A stretch of 64,000 nucleotides of DNA. Origin: Putridiphycobacter roseus. GTDB lineage: Bacteria > Bacteroidota > Bacteroidia > Flavobacteriales_D > Crocinitomicaceae. Under the pieces are notes generated by a model. That model saw nothing but the letters and a program-made list of their open reading frames with translations. It was not told where the DNA came from and made no database searches. A program made the translations under genes and the position numbers. Below, one piece after another: positions 43,306 through 52,979 of this stretch; within the stretch, counting starts at the first letter, position 1; every line of letters begins with the position of its first letter. The DNA lies in contig NZ_QKSB01000006.1 of the NCBI RefSeq assembly GCF_003234935.1, forward strand, positions 1 through 64,000, in the 5' to 3' direction.

Positions 43306-43385
43306 ATAACGATAATAGCAACAAGTATTAAATTGACCAGTATTAAAAATACAATATCCATCCGCTCTTCCCTTTCTTGATTCAT
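43287..43385 (-). CDS. Candidate small membrane protein, 32 aa
   Basis: Found by reading the gap on the minus strand. The product has a charged, soluble first eight residues (MNQEREER) and then a nearly uninterrupted hydrophobic helix of about 24 residues, the classic layout of a one-helix small membrane protein with the N-terminus inside. ATG at 43385, TAA at 43289-43287; its end overlaps the DUF3817 gene by 19 bp. No clear promoter was found. Too short to assign a family; the sharp charge/hydrophobicity boundary is why it is listed. Confidence 0.4.
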   Translation of the reverse strand: MNQEREERMDIVFLILVNLILVAIIVIYLLAM

Positions 43386-43523
43386 GTTAGAAGTTTTAAT
43401 ATATACTTATAACAACTAACTTGACGTTTCCCCCTAAGGAAAAAATAAATTGCATTGGAAATTCTTAAGGCTCCTACTAACTCTCACGAATTATAGCCGA
43501 GTTCAAAAAAAATAGAATAAACA

Positions 43524-43554
43524 AAAAAGACCATCTTTTAAAGATGGTCTTTTT
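43524..43554 (-). terminator. Terminator of lpdA
   Basis: A 14-bp stem (43524-43537 with 43541-43554), 3-base loop, A- and T-tracts on both sides; 20 bp beyond the lpdA stop codon. Confidence 0.85.
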
Positions 43555-43574
43555 AATATGTATAAGGTGATAAT

Positions 43575-44966
43575 TTAAATATGGATAACTTCTCCATATG
43601 CCGCCGCAGCAGCTTCCATTATCGCCTCACTCATGGTTGGGTGAGGGTGAATGGTTTTAATTAATTCATGTCCTGTAGTTTCTAATTTTCTTATGGCTAC
43701 TAATTCAGCAACCATCTCCGTAACATTAGCTCCTACCATATGTCCACCTAATAATTCACCATATTTTGCATCAAAAATCAACTTTACAAAACCTTCATTG
43801 GCTCCTGCAGCACTTGCTTTACCTGATGCTGAAAATGGAAATTTACCAACTTTTATCTCATACCCTGCATCTTTTGCAGCTTGTTCTGTCATACCAACAG
43901 AAGCCACTTCAGGAGAACAATAAGTACATCCTGGGATATTACCATAATTTATTGGCTCCACGTTCATGCCTGCAATTTTCTCCACACAAGTAATTCCTTC
44001 TGCAGAAGCTACATGCGCTAAAGCTGGTCCAGTAACAATATCGCCAATAGCATAATAGCCTGGTATATTAGTTTGGTAAAAATCATTCACCAATACTTTA
44101 CCTTTATCCGTAGCGATACCTACATCTTCTAAGCCAATACCTTCTAAGTTAGTTTGTATTCCAACAGCAGATAATACGATATCACATTCAATTTTTTCTT
44201 CTCCTTTTTTTGTTTTGATTGTTACCACACATCCTTTTCCTGAAGTATCTACACTTTCAACAGATGAATTGGTCATGATCTTAACCCCTTGTTTCTTTAA
44301 TGAACGTTCTAATTGTTTAGATACTTCTAAATCTTCAACAGGAACAATGTTAGGCATGTATTCAACCACAGTAACTTCAGTTCCTAAAGTATTATAGAAA
44401 TAAGCAAATTCTACACCAATAGCGCCAGAACCAACAACTACTAACTTCTTAGGTTGTGTTGGTAAACTCATGGCCTCACGGTAACCAATTACTTTTTTAC
44501 CATCTTGTGGTAAATTTGGTAATTGACGTGATCTAGCTCCTGTAGCTAATATCACCCCTTTATTTGCTGTTAATTCCTTAACGGCTCCCTTATCGTCAGT
44601 CACTGAAACCTTCTTTCCAGCTTTCACTTTTCCAAAACCTTTAATGACATCAATTTTATTCTTCTTCATTAAAAACTGAACGCCACCACTCATCTTCTCG
44701 GCAACTCCTCTACTTCTTTTAACCATTCCAGCAAAATCAGCATCAGCACCGGATACAGAAATACCATAATCGGCTGCATGAGAAATATATTCGAATACAT
44801 TGGCACTTTTTAATAAAGCTTTGGTTGGAATACAACCCCAATTTAAACATATACCACCAATTTCTGCTTTTTCAACAATCGCAGTTTTTAATCCTAATTG
44901 CGAAGCTCTGATTGCGGCAACATACCCACCAGGACCACTTCCTAAAATTATAATATCGTAATTCAT
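43575..44966 (-). CDS. lpdA: Dihydrolipoyl dehydrogenase
   Basis: The E3 flavoprotein of 2-oxoacid dehydrogenase complexes and the glycine cleavage system; reoxidises dihydrolipoamide with NAD. The 463-aa product has the FAD-binding GSGPGGYVAA (9-18), redox-active C40 and C45 in GGICLNWGCIPTK, an NAD-binding GSGAIGVEFAYF near 178, and the C-terminal catalytic pair in HPHPTMSE near 443. It is monocistronic, with a strong terminator. The glycine cleavage T-protein gene gcvT lies nearby at 46046-47128 but is not in the same operon. Confidence 0.97.
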   Translation of the reverse strand: MNYDIIILGSGPGGYVAAIRASQLGLKTAIVEKAEIGGICLNWGCIPTKALLKSANVFEYISHAADYGISVSGADADFAGMVKRSRGVAEKMSGGVQFLMKKNKIDVIKGFGKVKAGKKVSVTDDKGAVKELTANKGVILATGARSRQLPNLPQDGKKVIGYREAMSLPTQPKKLVVVGSGAIGVEFAYFYNTLGTEVTVVEYMPNIVPVEDLEVSKQLERSLKKQGVKIMTNSSVESVDTSGKGCVVTIKTKKGEEKIECDIVLSAVGIQTNLEGIGLEDVGIATDKGKVLVNDFYQTNIPGYYAIGDIVTGPALAHVASAEGITCVEKIAGMNVEPINYGNIPGCTYCSPEVASVGMTEQAAKDAGYEIKVGKFPFSASGKASAAGANEGFVKLIFDAKYGELLGGHMVGANVTEMVAELVAIRKLETTGHELIKTIHPHPTMSEAIMEAAAAAYGEVIHI

Positions 44967-45037
44967 TTTTCTATTCTTTTGTGTTGCGAATTTAGGAAAT
45001 TCTTATTGTTATTAATAATTATTTAAAGACAAAAAAA

Positions 45038-45060
45038 AAGAGCTAATCAAATTAGCTCTT
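45038..45060 (-). terminator. Terminator of the DUF2795 gene
   Basis: 10-bp stem (45038-45047 with 45051-45060), 3-base loop; on the minus strand a T-run follows (45039-45031). It starts 9 bp after the stop codon at 45069. Confidence 0.8.
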
Positions 45061-45068
45061 CATTATTT

Positions 45069-45290
45069 TTAATATTCGTCTTCGTTAAAGAAAAAATCAT
45101 CCTTGGTCGGATAATCAGGCCAAATGTCCTCTATACTTTCGTATAACTCCCCTTCATCTTCAATTTCTTGTAGATTCTCAACCACCTCAAGTGGTGCACC
45201 AGTTCTCATGGCATAATCTATCAATTCGTCTTTAGTAGCTGGCCATGGCGCATCTTCAACATATGAGGCTAATTCTAATGTCCAATACAT
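45069..45290 (-). CDS. DUF2795 small acidic protein, 73 aa
   Basis: A compact, highly acidic helical protein with the family pattern LASYVEDAPWPATKDELIDYAMRTGAP at residues 5-31, then VVENLQEIEDEGELYESIEDIWPDYP. Proteins of this type are widespread in Bacteroidota and other bacteria, function unknown; the fold is small and helical. The ATG at 45290 (MYWTLELA) was preferred to one 54 bp upstream, which would add an unrelated Leu/Lys-rich stretch. It has its own terminator. Confidence 0.88.
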   Translation of the reverse strand: MYWTLELASYVEDAPWPATKDELIDYAMRTGAPLEVVENLQEIEDEGELYESIEDIWPDYPTKDDFFFNEDEY

Positions 45291-45383
45291 AGTTAGTAGT
45301 TTTAAACTTTTTTGCAAAAGTAATTTTTTAAAAATGATATCCAAAGATTATACCAACTTTTATTTAAATAAATGAATAAAACA

Positions 45384-45935
45384 TTATACTCTTGCCACCC
45401 AAGGTGCCTCTGGTGCTTTTAATTTTTGCGCAATGTAACGGCTGTATACAAATAAATAATCGCTCAAGCGATTTAAATACTGTAACCCAATAGCATCCGT
45501 TAATAGTGATTCCGCCAATAAGGCAGCAACTAAGCGCTCTGCCCTTCGGCAGACACAACGCGCAATATGAATAAAAGAAACATATTCGTTCCCCCCCGGT
45601 AATATAAATGATTTCATGGCCGGTAGTACAGCATCCATTTCATCAATTTTATTTTCCAATAATAAAATATCATCCGCTACTAACTCGGGGAGTTTCATTT
45701 TGTTTTTCTCCGGATCAGATGCCAATAAAGAACCTAAGGTAAATAACCGATCTTGAATTTCCAACAAGAGTGTAATATCTTCTTTTTCAATAGCTTTATC
45801 TCTTAAAAGGCCGACATATGAATTTAACTCATCCACAGTACCGTAAGCTTCTATTCTAATGTGGTGCTTTGGAATTCTTGTCCCCCCAATTAAACCTGTA
45901 AGCCCTTTATCACCTGTCTTTGTATATACTTTCAT
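45384..45935 (-). CDS. PduO-type cob(I)alamin adenosyltransferase
   Basis: Transfers adenosyl from ATP to cob(I)alamin, making coenzyme B12. The 183-aa four-helix protein shows the ATP-binding N-terminus KVYTKTGDKGLTGLIGG (2-18), EAYGTVDELNSYVGLLRD near 30 and RCVCRRAERLVAAL near 128, both active-site parts of the PduO/ATR family. It is not fused to other domains. A cobalamin-binding-like protein is encoded at 10903-11685, but no B12 riboswitch was seen upstream of either gene. Confidence 0.93.
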   Translation of the reverse strand: MKVYTKTGDKGLTGLIGGTRIPKHHIRIEAYGTVDELNSYVGLLRDKAIEKEDITLLLEIQDRLFTLGSLLASDPEKNKMKLPELVADDILLLENKIDEMDAVLPAMKSFILPGGNEYVSFIHIARCVCRRAERLVAALLAESLLTDAIGLQYLNRLSDYLFVYSRYIAQKLKAPEAPWVARV

Positions 45936-46045
45936 ATCTTCATCTTTTTGAATGCTGCAACGAAATTAATTATTAATTCATGGAGTGACTTTATATTTTA
46001 TAAATATTTATACTTTTGTTTCTCCATTATTATTAAAAAAATCGA

Positions 46046-47128
46046 ATGAAAAATACAGCATTAAATGATACGCACACGGCCTTAGGTGCTAAAATGGTCC
46101 CATTTGCAGGTTTTAACATGCCTGTTCAATACGAAGGTGTAAATGCAGAACACGAAACTGTAAGATCAACAGTGGGTGTTTTTGATGTTTCTCACATGGG
46201 GGAATTTTTAATTTCAGGACCAAATGCTTTGGATTTAATTCAAAAAGTATCCGCAAATGATGCCAGTACTTTGACTATTGGTAGAGCACAATACAGCTAT
46301 TTACCTAATGATAAAGGTGGAATTGTAGATGATTTAATCATTTATAAACTAAAAGAAACACAATACTTATTAGTAGTGAATGCTTCTAATATTGAAAAAG
46401 ATTGGAATTGGATTAGTCAACATAATTCTATGCAAGCAGAAATGCGTAATCTGTCTGAAGACTATTCTTTATTGGCAATACAAGGCCCTAAAGCAGTTGA
46501 AGCTATGCAGTCTTTAACATCTGTGGATTTATCCGCTATTAAATTCTATCATTTTGAAGTAGCAGATTTTGCTGGTATCGAAAATGTAATCATTTCTGCA
46601 ACTGGTTATACTGGTTCTGGTGGATTTGAAATTTACTGTAAGAATACCGAAGTAAAACAAATCTGGGATAAAGTATTTGAAGCAGGTGCTGCTTTTGGTA
46701 TCAAACCAATTGGCTTGGCCGCTAGAGATACTTTAAGACTTGAAATGGGCTATTGCTTATATGGTAACGACATCAATGATACTACTTCACCAATTGAAGC
46801 TGGATTAGGATGGGTGACTAAATTTACAAAAGATTTTATCAACGCTGATGCCATTAAAAAATCAAAAGAAGACGGTGTTAAAAATAAATTAGTAGCTTTC
46901 GAATTGGTAGATAAAGGTATTCCTAGACATGACTATCCAATTGTAGATGCTGATGGTAACCAAATAGGTATTGTAACTTCTGGTACCATGTCTCCTTCTA
47001 CTAAAAAAGCAATTGGACTAGGTTATGTTCCAAAGGATAAAAGTACTGTGGATAGTGAGATATATGTACAGGTTAGAAATAAACAATTAAAAGCCAAGGT
47101 AGTTAAGCTTCCTTTTTATAAAGCTTAA
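46046..47128 (+). CDS. gcvT: Glycine cleavage system T protein (aminomethyltransferase)
   Basis: Releases ammonia from the aminomethyl-lipoyl intermediate and forms methylenetetrahydrofolate. The 360-aa protein carries all three domains: start [33 protein letters not shown] near 46, DDLIIYK near 93, [11 protein letters not shown] near 190 and [20 protein letters not shown] near 222. A TACTTTTG box (46011-46018) lies upstream. The gene stands just before trkA with a 14-bp gap; gcvH and gcvP are not in this window. Confidence 0.96.
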   Translation: MKNTALNDTHTALGAKMVPFAGFNMPVQYEGVNAEHETVRSTVGVFDVSHMGEFLISGPNALDLIQKVSANDASTLTIGRAQYSYLPNDKGGIVDDLIIYKLKETQYLLVVNASNIEKDWNWISQHNSMQAEMRNLSEDYSLLAIQGPKAVEAMQSLTSVDLSAIKFYHFEVADFAGIENVIISATGYTGSGGFEIYCKNTEVKQIWDKVFEAGAAFGIKPIGLAARDTLRLEMGYCLYGNDINDTTSPIEAGLGWVTKFTKDFINADAIKKSKEDGVKNKLVAFELVDKGIPRHDYPIVDADGNQIGIVTSGTMSPSTKKAIGLGYVPKDKSTVDSEIYVQVRNKQLKAKVVKLPFYKA

Positions 47129-47142
47129 GTAAAAGCGTAAGC

Positions 47143-48483
47143 ATGAAAATAATTATTACGGGTGGAGGAGATGTGGGATTTCACTTGGCAAAAATGTTGT
47201 CAGGTGAATCTCAAGATATTTATTTAATTGATGAAAACAAAAAACGACTCAATTATATTGGTACGCATTTAGATGTATATACTATTGAAGGGGATGCTAC
47301 TTCAATTCATATTTTAAAAGAAGCAAAAGTTGAACAAGCAGACCTAGTGATTGCAGTAACTTCTTCGGAAGAGACCAATATCTTAGTCTCTATTTTAGCC
47401 AAACAATTTGGGGCTAAAAGAACTATTGCCCGAATCAATAACCAAGAATTATTGATGGAAGAAAATGCGGCCCTCTATAAAAAACTAGGCATAGATGATT
47501 TAATTTCTCCTGTTCAATTAGCAGCAAAGGAAATTAAAAGATTAGTAAAACGTTCCGCTTTTACAGATAACCTTGAATTTGAAAATGGGAAACTTTCTGT
47601 TATTGGAATTACCATTGGGGCCGATTCTCCGCTCAAAAATAAAACCATCATAGAAAGTGCACATTTAAATCCTAACCTCACTTTTAAACCAATTGCCCTT
47701 CACCGTAAAGAGCATACAATTATTGTAAGATCAAATACACAAATTCTTGCAAACGATATCCTATACTTTATTACAAGTCCTGAATCTATTGATTTAATAA
47801 TGAACATCTGCGATAAAAAATGTTTTGATATCAAGGACATCATGATTTTAGGTGGCAGTAGTATTGGTTTAGCTACAGCTAGTCTTTTAGAAAAAGATTA
47901 TCGCGTAATTTTAATTGAAAAAAATGCAGAACGCTGTTCTTTCTTGGCTGGAAAATTGAAAAATACATTGGTGGTAAATATTGATGGAAGAGATGTAAAA
48001 GCTTTAGAAGAAGAAGGACTTGGTGACATGGATGCATTTGTGGCAGTTACTGCGGATTCAGAGTCTAACATCATGTCTTCACTCGTAGCCAAAAATCACA
48101 ATGTCAAAAAAACAATTGCAAGGGTTGAAAATATCGACTATATTCACTTGTCTCAAAATATTGGAATTGATACCCTCATCAATAAAAAAATTATTGCTGC
48201 CTCTAATATTTTTAAATACATTAGAAAAGGAGAAATAAATGCCATGGGTTCTTTACATGGCGTGGATGCTGAAATTATTGAATTCAACGTAAAAGCAAAC
48301 TCTAAAGTCACCAAAAAAACAATTAATCGACTTAAATTTCCTAGAACAGCTAATATTGCAGGGGTAATTAGAAATGAATTTGGTTTTATCCCTTTTGGTG
48401 ATTTCCAATTAAAGGAAGGTGACAAAGCTGTTGTATTTTCTCTGACTGAATCCATTCATAAAATTGAAAACTTTTTCTCCTAA
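47143..48483 (+). CDS. trkA: Trk potassium uptake regulatory protein TrkA
   Basis: Peripheral NAD(H)-binding subunit that gates TrkH. The 446-aa product is the duplicated form: RCK-N Rossmann (GGGDVGFHLAK at 6-16), RCK-C, a second Rossmann domain (LGGSSIGLATASLLE near 231) and a second RCK-C. EGDATSIHILKEA and DGRDVKALEEEGL are the equivalent adenine-site loops of the two halves. It is 4 bp upstream of trkH and both surely form one operon, possibly with gcvT. Confidence 0.95.
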   Translation: MKIIITGGGDVGFHLAKMLSGESQDIYLIDENKKRLNYIGTHLDVYTIEGDATSIHILKEAKVEQADLVIAVTSSEETNILVSILAKQFGAKRTIARINNQELLMEENAALYKKLGIDDLISPVQLAAKEIKRLVKRSAFTDNLEFENGKLSVIGITIGADSPLKNKTIIESAHLNPNLTFKPIALHRKEHTIIVRSNTQILANDILYFITSPESIDLIMNICDKKCFDIKDIMILGGSSIGLATASLLEKDYRVILIEKNAERCSFLAGKLKNTLVVNIDGRDVKALEEEGLGDMDAFVAVTADSESNIMSSLVAKNHNVKKTIARVENIDYIHLSQNIGIDTLINKKIIAASNIFKYIRKGEINAMGSLHGVDAEIIEFNVKANSKVTKKTINRLKFPRTANIAGVIRNEFGFIPFGDFQLKEGDKAVVFSLTESIHKIENFFS

Positions 48484-48487
48484 ATAA

Positions 48488-49954
48488 ATGGCAAAAAGAC
48501 TTATAAACACAAGCGTTACTTTAAATGTAATTGGTGGCCTATTATTTATCATGGGTACCCTCATGCTTTCCACCTTGTGTTTTGCAATTTACTATAAAGA
48601 GCCTATTTTACCATTGCTTTTCTCTAGCTTAATCACCATTGGGACTGGTACCATTTTGAAACTGACCACTATTAGCAGTAAAGATGCAGAAATTAGAAAA
48701 AGAGATGGCTATTTAATTGTTACCATGGGCTGGCTATCCATGGCCGTTTTTGGTACACTCCCCTATTTACTAACCGGTGCCATACCAACTGTTACCAATG
48801 CTTTTTTTGAAACCATGTCCGGTTTATCTACTACTGGTGCCTCTATTCTAGATAACATTGAGGAAATGCCTCGGGCTATCTTATTTTGGAGAAGCTTAAC
48901 ACAATGGATTGGCGGAATGGGTATTATTGTTTTAACCATTGCTATCTTACCCATGCTTGGAATTGGAGGAATGGAGCTATTTGTAGCAGAAGCGCCTGGA
49001 CCAACAAAGGATAAAATCCATCCCCGAATTAAAGAAACCGCTAAAAGATTATGGGTAATTTATGTTGCCTTAACCACACTGCAAACTATTTTATACTTAT
49101 TTGCAGGTCTTTCTTTTTTCGACGCAATCAACCATGCATTAACCACAAATTCAACTGGTGGTTTTTCTACGTATCAAGACAGTATTGCCTTTTTCAATTC
49201 TCCCATTGTTGAATACATTACCATCCTTTTTATGTTCCTCGCCGGAACAAACTTCACCCTTCTCTATTTCGGTTTAAAAGGAAAATTTAAAAATATTTTA
49301 AGTAATGATGAATTTCGCTGGTATTTAAGTGCTGTCTTAGGATTGGTTATTTTTATAACGCCTATTGTATACACACAAGTAGGTGACGCTTCGTTTTTAA
49401 GTACTTTCAGAACCGTATTATTCCAAGTGGTCAGTGTTATTACCACTACCGGGTTTGCGAGTGCCGATTTTACTACTTGGGGATCCTTAGTGACCTTTAT
49501 TTTCTTTTTATTATTATTTTCTGGGGCTTCTGCTGGTTCTACCAGTGGCGGTATTAAAATTGTAAGAATTATTGTTTTGATGAAAAATGGCTTTCTTGAA
49601 TTTAAAAGAAGACTCCATCCAAATGCCGTTATTCAAGTGCAATTAAACAACCAACCTGTTCCCGGTTTAATCATTTATAACTTACTTGCTTTTATCTTTT
49701 TGTACTTATTTATTTTCACCATTGGCTCTATGGTAATGACCGGATTAAATGTTCCTTTTATGGAAGCAGTTTCTTCTGTTGCAACCTCCTTAGGTAATGT
49801 TGGCCCCGGAATTGGTGAATTAGGTCCAAGTCATAGTTTTTCTCAAGTTCCAGCAGCAGGTAAATGGGTACTTTCTTTTTTAATGTTATTTGGTAGATTA
49901 GAATTGTTTACCGTAGCACTACTCTTAACGCCTTACTATTGGAAAAGAAATTAA
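48488..49954 (+). CDS. trkH: Trk potassium uptake channel TrkH
   Basis: Inner membrane K+ channel subunit, 488 aa with four M1-P-M2 repeats. All four selectivity filter segments are visible: SGLSTTGAS near 115, TTNSTGGFST near 218, ITTTGFASAD near 325 and SLGNVGPGIG near 437, each with the central Gly. The N-terminal extra helix pair is complete. It follows trkA by 4 bp. Together they support K+ uptake, consistent with a saline or osmotically variable habitat but not proof of one. Confidence 0.95.
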   Translation: MAKRLINTSVTLNVIGGLLFIMGTLMLSTLCFAIYYKEPILPLLFSSLITIGTGTILKLTTISSKDAEIRKRDGYLIVTMGWLSMAVFGTLPYLLTGAIPTVTNAFFETMSGLSTTGASILDNIEEMPRAILFWRSLTQWIGGMGIIVLTIAILPMLGIGGMELFVAEAPGPTKDKIHPRIKETAKRLWVIYVALTTLQTILYLFAGLSFFDAINHALTTNSTGGFSTYQDSIAFFNSPIVEYITILFMFLAGTNFTLLYFGLKGKFKNILSNDEFRWYLSAVLGLVIFITPIVYTQVGDASFLSTFRTVLFQVVSVITTTGFASADFTTWGSLVTFIFFLLLFSGASAGSTSGGIKIVRIIVLMKNGFLEFKRRLHPNAVIQVQLNNQPVPGLIIYNLLAFIFLYLFIFTIGSMVMTGLNVPFMEAVSSVATSLGNVGPGIGELGPSHSFSQVPAAGKWVLSFLMLFGRLELFTVALLLTPYYWKRN

Positions 49955-50035
49955 GGTTAACTCTCCAATAGTAAGTGAAAAATTGAATATGAATTTTGTG
50001 TTAAAATTGTAATTTTATAACAACTTTAACATAAT

Positions 50036-52912
50036 ATGAAAAAATATCTATTCCTTTTCCCGCTCATTATAGGAACGTTCTTAAATGCACAATCCACCTC
50101 GGAAACTTTTAATTGGTCAATACTCCCTGATACAGTATATGTTACTAAACCTTTAAAAGAAATTCCAATTATTGAGGACCTATTCCCAGGGGAAGAGAAA
50201 GCACATGTATATAGCAATAACATGCGCAGAAATAAATTTACCAATTCAAACGCTTTACCCCAAGGAAATGACCCGCAATGGCAAAATGAAATGGGAAAAC
50301 TTCAAAATAGAGGACCAATAGCAAATTGGGAAGGGGTAAATAACGGTTTAGGATTCCCACCAGATCCAAGTGGTGCTGCAGGACCAAATCATTATGTGCA
50401 AATGGTGAATTCTAGAATTCAAATTTTTGATAAGCAAGGTAACTCCTTATATGGTCCAAATGCTTTAAGTTCTATTTTAAGTTCCAATAATGGCGACCCT
50501 ATTGTGATGTATGATAAATATGCCGATCGTTGGTTTTTAAGTGGATTTGGACAAGGAAACTCCCTTTCTTTTGCCATGTCAAATACCGCTGATCCAACTG
50601 GTACCTACACCGTTTGGAATTACTCTTTGAGTTCTTTTCCCGATTATCCTAAATACGGGCTTTGGCATGATGGTTATTATGTAACCGCTAACACTGGTGG
50701 ACCGGATTGCTATATTTTAGAAAGAGACGAAATGCTATTAGGTGCTGCTGGTTCACCGCAGTTCATATCCCTAACAATTCCTAGTTTAATTACAGGTTCT
50801 GGCACAAATACGGGTGGTTTTCACTCCGTAGTTCCAGCTTCAGCTGACTTTGACCTGCCTCCTGTAACTGAAAAATTAAATTTGTTTTATTTCGAAGATG
50901 ATGCATGGTCTGGTGTACCTACCGGTGGGGATAGAATTAAAATTTGGGAAGTTACCGCTGATTGGAACAATGTTTCTAACTCCTCTTGTACGCAAATCCA
51001 AACCTTAAATGTCGCCCCTTTTGATACTCAATTTAATTCTAACTGGGACGATATTACACAGCCCGGAACTTCTCAAAAACTAGATGGCGTTCCTGGTGCT
51101 TTTATGTACCGTGCCCAATTTACACAATGGCCAAACCATAATACGGTAATGCTAAACCATACTGTAGATGTAAATGCAACCAATCAAGCAGGTATTAGAT
51201 GGTATGAATTGAGAAATACTGGTAGTACTTGGACAGTGCACCAGCAAAGTACTTATTCGCCAGATAACCATAGTAGATGGCTTGGTAGTATTTCTATGGA
51301 TAATCAAGGTAATATTGGCATGGCCTACTCGCTTTCAAGTGGCACACAATATCCATCCATTATGTATACTGGTAGATATGCTACTGATCCATTAAATAGC
51401 ATGACGCTTGCAGAAGACACTATTATTATTGGTTCGGGCGCACAAACAGGTGGCAATAGATTTGGTGATTATGCGCACATGACCGTTGACCCAGAGGATG
51501 ACCAAACTTTTTGGTATACTGGAGAATATGTGGACGCCGGTGGAAGATCGACTAGAATTGCTTCTTTTAAATTGGCAAGTTCAGATAGTGTAGACCTTGG
51601 TATTACATTGCTTTCTAATCCTAATAATGGTGTTCTAACCAACAACGAAGCCATTACTATAGACATTAAAAACTTTGGATATTCTGTGCAAAATAATTTT
51701 GATGTGAACTATCAAATAAATAACGGACCAATTATTACAGAAAGCTATACTAATGGTCCAATTTTAAGTGGCCAAACGGATACTTATACTTTTGCGCAAT
51801 CGGCAGACTTAAGTAATATTGGAATTTATGATTTTAAATTATTTACGACACATCCTAATGATCTTAATTTAACCAATGATACCCTGCACCAAGAAATAGT
51901 GCACTTATTTCCAAATGATATTGGTGTAACTATTATTAATAATCCAAGTACCGATAATAATTTAATGATGGAAACGGTTACCGTGACTATTGAAAATTTT
52001 GGTACCACTAGTCAAAGTAATTTTAATGTAGGCTTTCAAATAAATGGCAATACACCAATTGTAGAAAATTTTTCAAATTCTCTTGCTGCAGGTGCTTCCA
52101 CTACTTTCAACTTTAGTACACAAGGAGATTTTACCAATTTAGGTACTTACGAGGTAATGGCTTTTACCGGATTAATTGGTGACCAAAACTTAACAAACGA
52201 TACCGTAATTAGAGTGATTGAAAATTCAAATTGCTCGCCTATTTCTAACTGTACTTTTGGAGACGGATTGACTAGGTTTGCACTTGGAGACTTAAACAAC
52301 CCTAGTGGCTGTACCCCTGGTGGCTATACCGATTACAGTATATTGTCTACCGATCTTATAGTTGGTTATACCCAATCTGTTACTGTAGAATCAAACGCAA
52401 ATCCGCAATACCTTTCCGTTTGGATTGATTTCAATGACAATTTTTTCTTTGAACCGACCGAAAAGGTAATCGCTGCTTTTTCTTTTAACAGCCAAGGAAC
52501 AACTACCTTTTCATTAGCCGCTAACGCTGCGCTTGGAGAACATTTATTAAGAGCAAAAGCAAGTGATCAAATTTCAGATGTGAATGATGCTTGTGCAGAT
52601 ATGCAATATGGGGAAACACAAGATTATTCCGTAAACTTAGTGAATGACTTAAAGGTGGAAAGTGAAAATGTGAGTAATGAAATTAAAGTGCAATCCTTTG
52701 TCAATCACTTGTACATCTTGGATGCCAAACATTTATCCGATAAAGTTAATTTGAAAATATTCAATAACTTAGGACAAGTAGTTTATCAAATCGAATTGCC
52801 TTCAACTGCTTTAAACCAAATTAAAATTGACCTTTCCAATTATGCAGAAGGCGCTTATTTGGTTAGCTTAAAAACAGCTTCCCAATCCGCAATTGTTAAA
52901 TTGATTCGCTAA
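50036..52912 (+). CDS. Large secreted type IX cargo protein with CARDB and GEVED domains
   Basis: A 958-aa surface or secreted protein. Signal peptide 1-19 (ending FLNAQ); an N-terminal domain of about 480 residues, beta-propeller-like, with PPDPSGAAGPNHYVQMVN near 108; two CARDB-like adhesion repeats (about 515-720, with LTNNEAITIDIKNFG and LMMETVTVTIENFG); a GEVED domain (about 740-870, VWIDFNDNFFFEPTEKV); and a type A sorting domain (about 885-958, FNNLGQVVYQIELPS and EGAYLVSL). It should be exported by the type IX system and attached or released at the surface. Exact ligand unknown. It is monocistronic. Confidence 0.9.
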   Translation: MKKYLFLFPLIIGTFLNAQSTSETFNWSILPDTVYVTKPLKEIPIIEDLFPGEEKAHVYSNNMRRNKFTNSNALPQGNDPQWQNEMGKLQNRGPIANWEGVNNGLGFPPDPSGAAGPNHYVQMVNSRIQIFDKQGNSLYGPNALSSILSSNNGDPIVMYDKYADRWFLSGFGQGNSLSFAMSNTADPTGTYTVWNYSLSSFPDYPKYGLWHDGYYVTANTGGPDCYILERDEMLLGAAGSPQFISLTIPSLITGSGTNTGGFHSVVPASADFDLPPVTEKLNLFYFEDDAWSGVPTGGDRIKIWEVTADWNNVSNSSCTQIQTLNVAPFDTQFNSNWDDITQPGTSQKLDGVPGAFMYRAQFTQWPNHNTVMLNHTVDVNATNQAGIRWYELRNTGSTWTVHQQSTYSPDNHSRWLGSISMDNQGNIGMAYSLSSGTQYPSIMYTGRYATDPLNSMTLAEDTIIIGSGAQTGGNRFGDYAHMTVDPEDDQTFWYTGEYVDAGGRSTRIASFKLASSDSVDLGITLLSNPNNGVLTNNEAITIDIKNFGYSVQNNFDVNYQINNGPIITESYTNGPILSGQTDTYTFAQSADLSNIGIYDFKLFTTHPNDLNLTNDTLHQEIVHLFPNDIGVTIINNPSTDNNLMMETVTVTIENFGTTSQSNFNVGFQINGNTPIVENFSNSLAAGASTTFNFSTQGDFTNLGTYEVMAFTGLIGDQNLTNDTVIRVIENSNCSPISNCTFGDGLTRFALGDLNNPSGCTPGGYTDYSILSTDLIVGYTQSVTVESNANPQYLSVWIDFNDNFFFEPTEKVIAAFSFNSQGTTTFSLAANAALGEHLLRAKASDQISDVNDACADMQYGETQDYSVNLVNDLKVESENVSNEIKVQSFVNHLYILDAKHLSDKVNLKIFNNLGQVVYQIELPSTALNQIKIDLSNYAEGAYLVSLKTASQSAIVKLIR

Positions 52913-52933
52913 TCCTTTTTTTAAATATATTTT

Positions 52934-52968
52934 AAAGCATCTTGATTATTTCAAGGTGCTTTTTTTTT
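52934..52968 (+). terminator. Terminator after the type IX cargo gene
   Basis: 12-bp stem with one G-T wobble (52934-52945 with 52951-52962), 5-base loop, followed by a run of T to 52968; 22 bp after the stop codon and just before the recQ start. Confidence 0.85.
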
Positions 52969-52979
52969 ACCTTTGGAAA

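Noticed and set aside
45364..45558. Minus-strand frame inside the adenosyltransferase gene
   Set aside because: Same strand, different frame as a clearly conserved PduO-type protein; no independent signal.
45936..46045. Cobalamin riboswitch upstream of B12-related genes
   Set aside because: Neither this interval nor the one upstream of 11685 is long enough or shows the conserved B12-box-like pattern.
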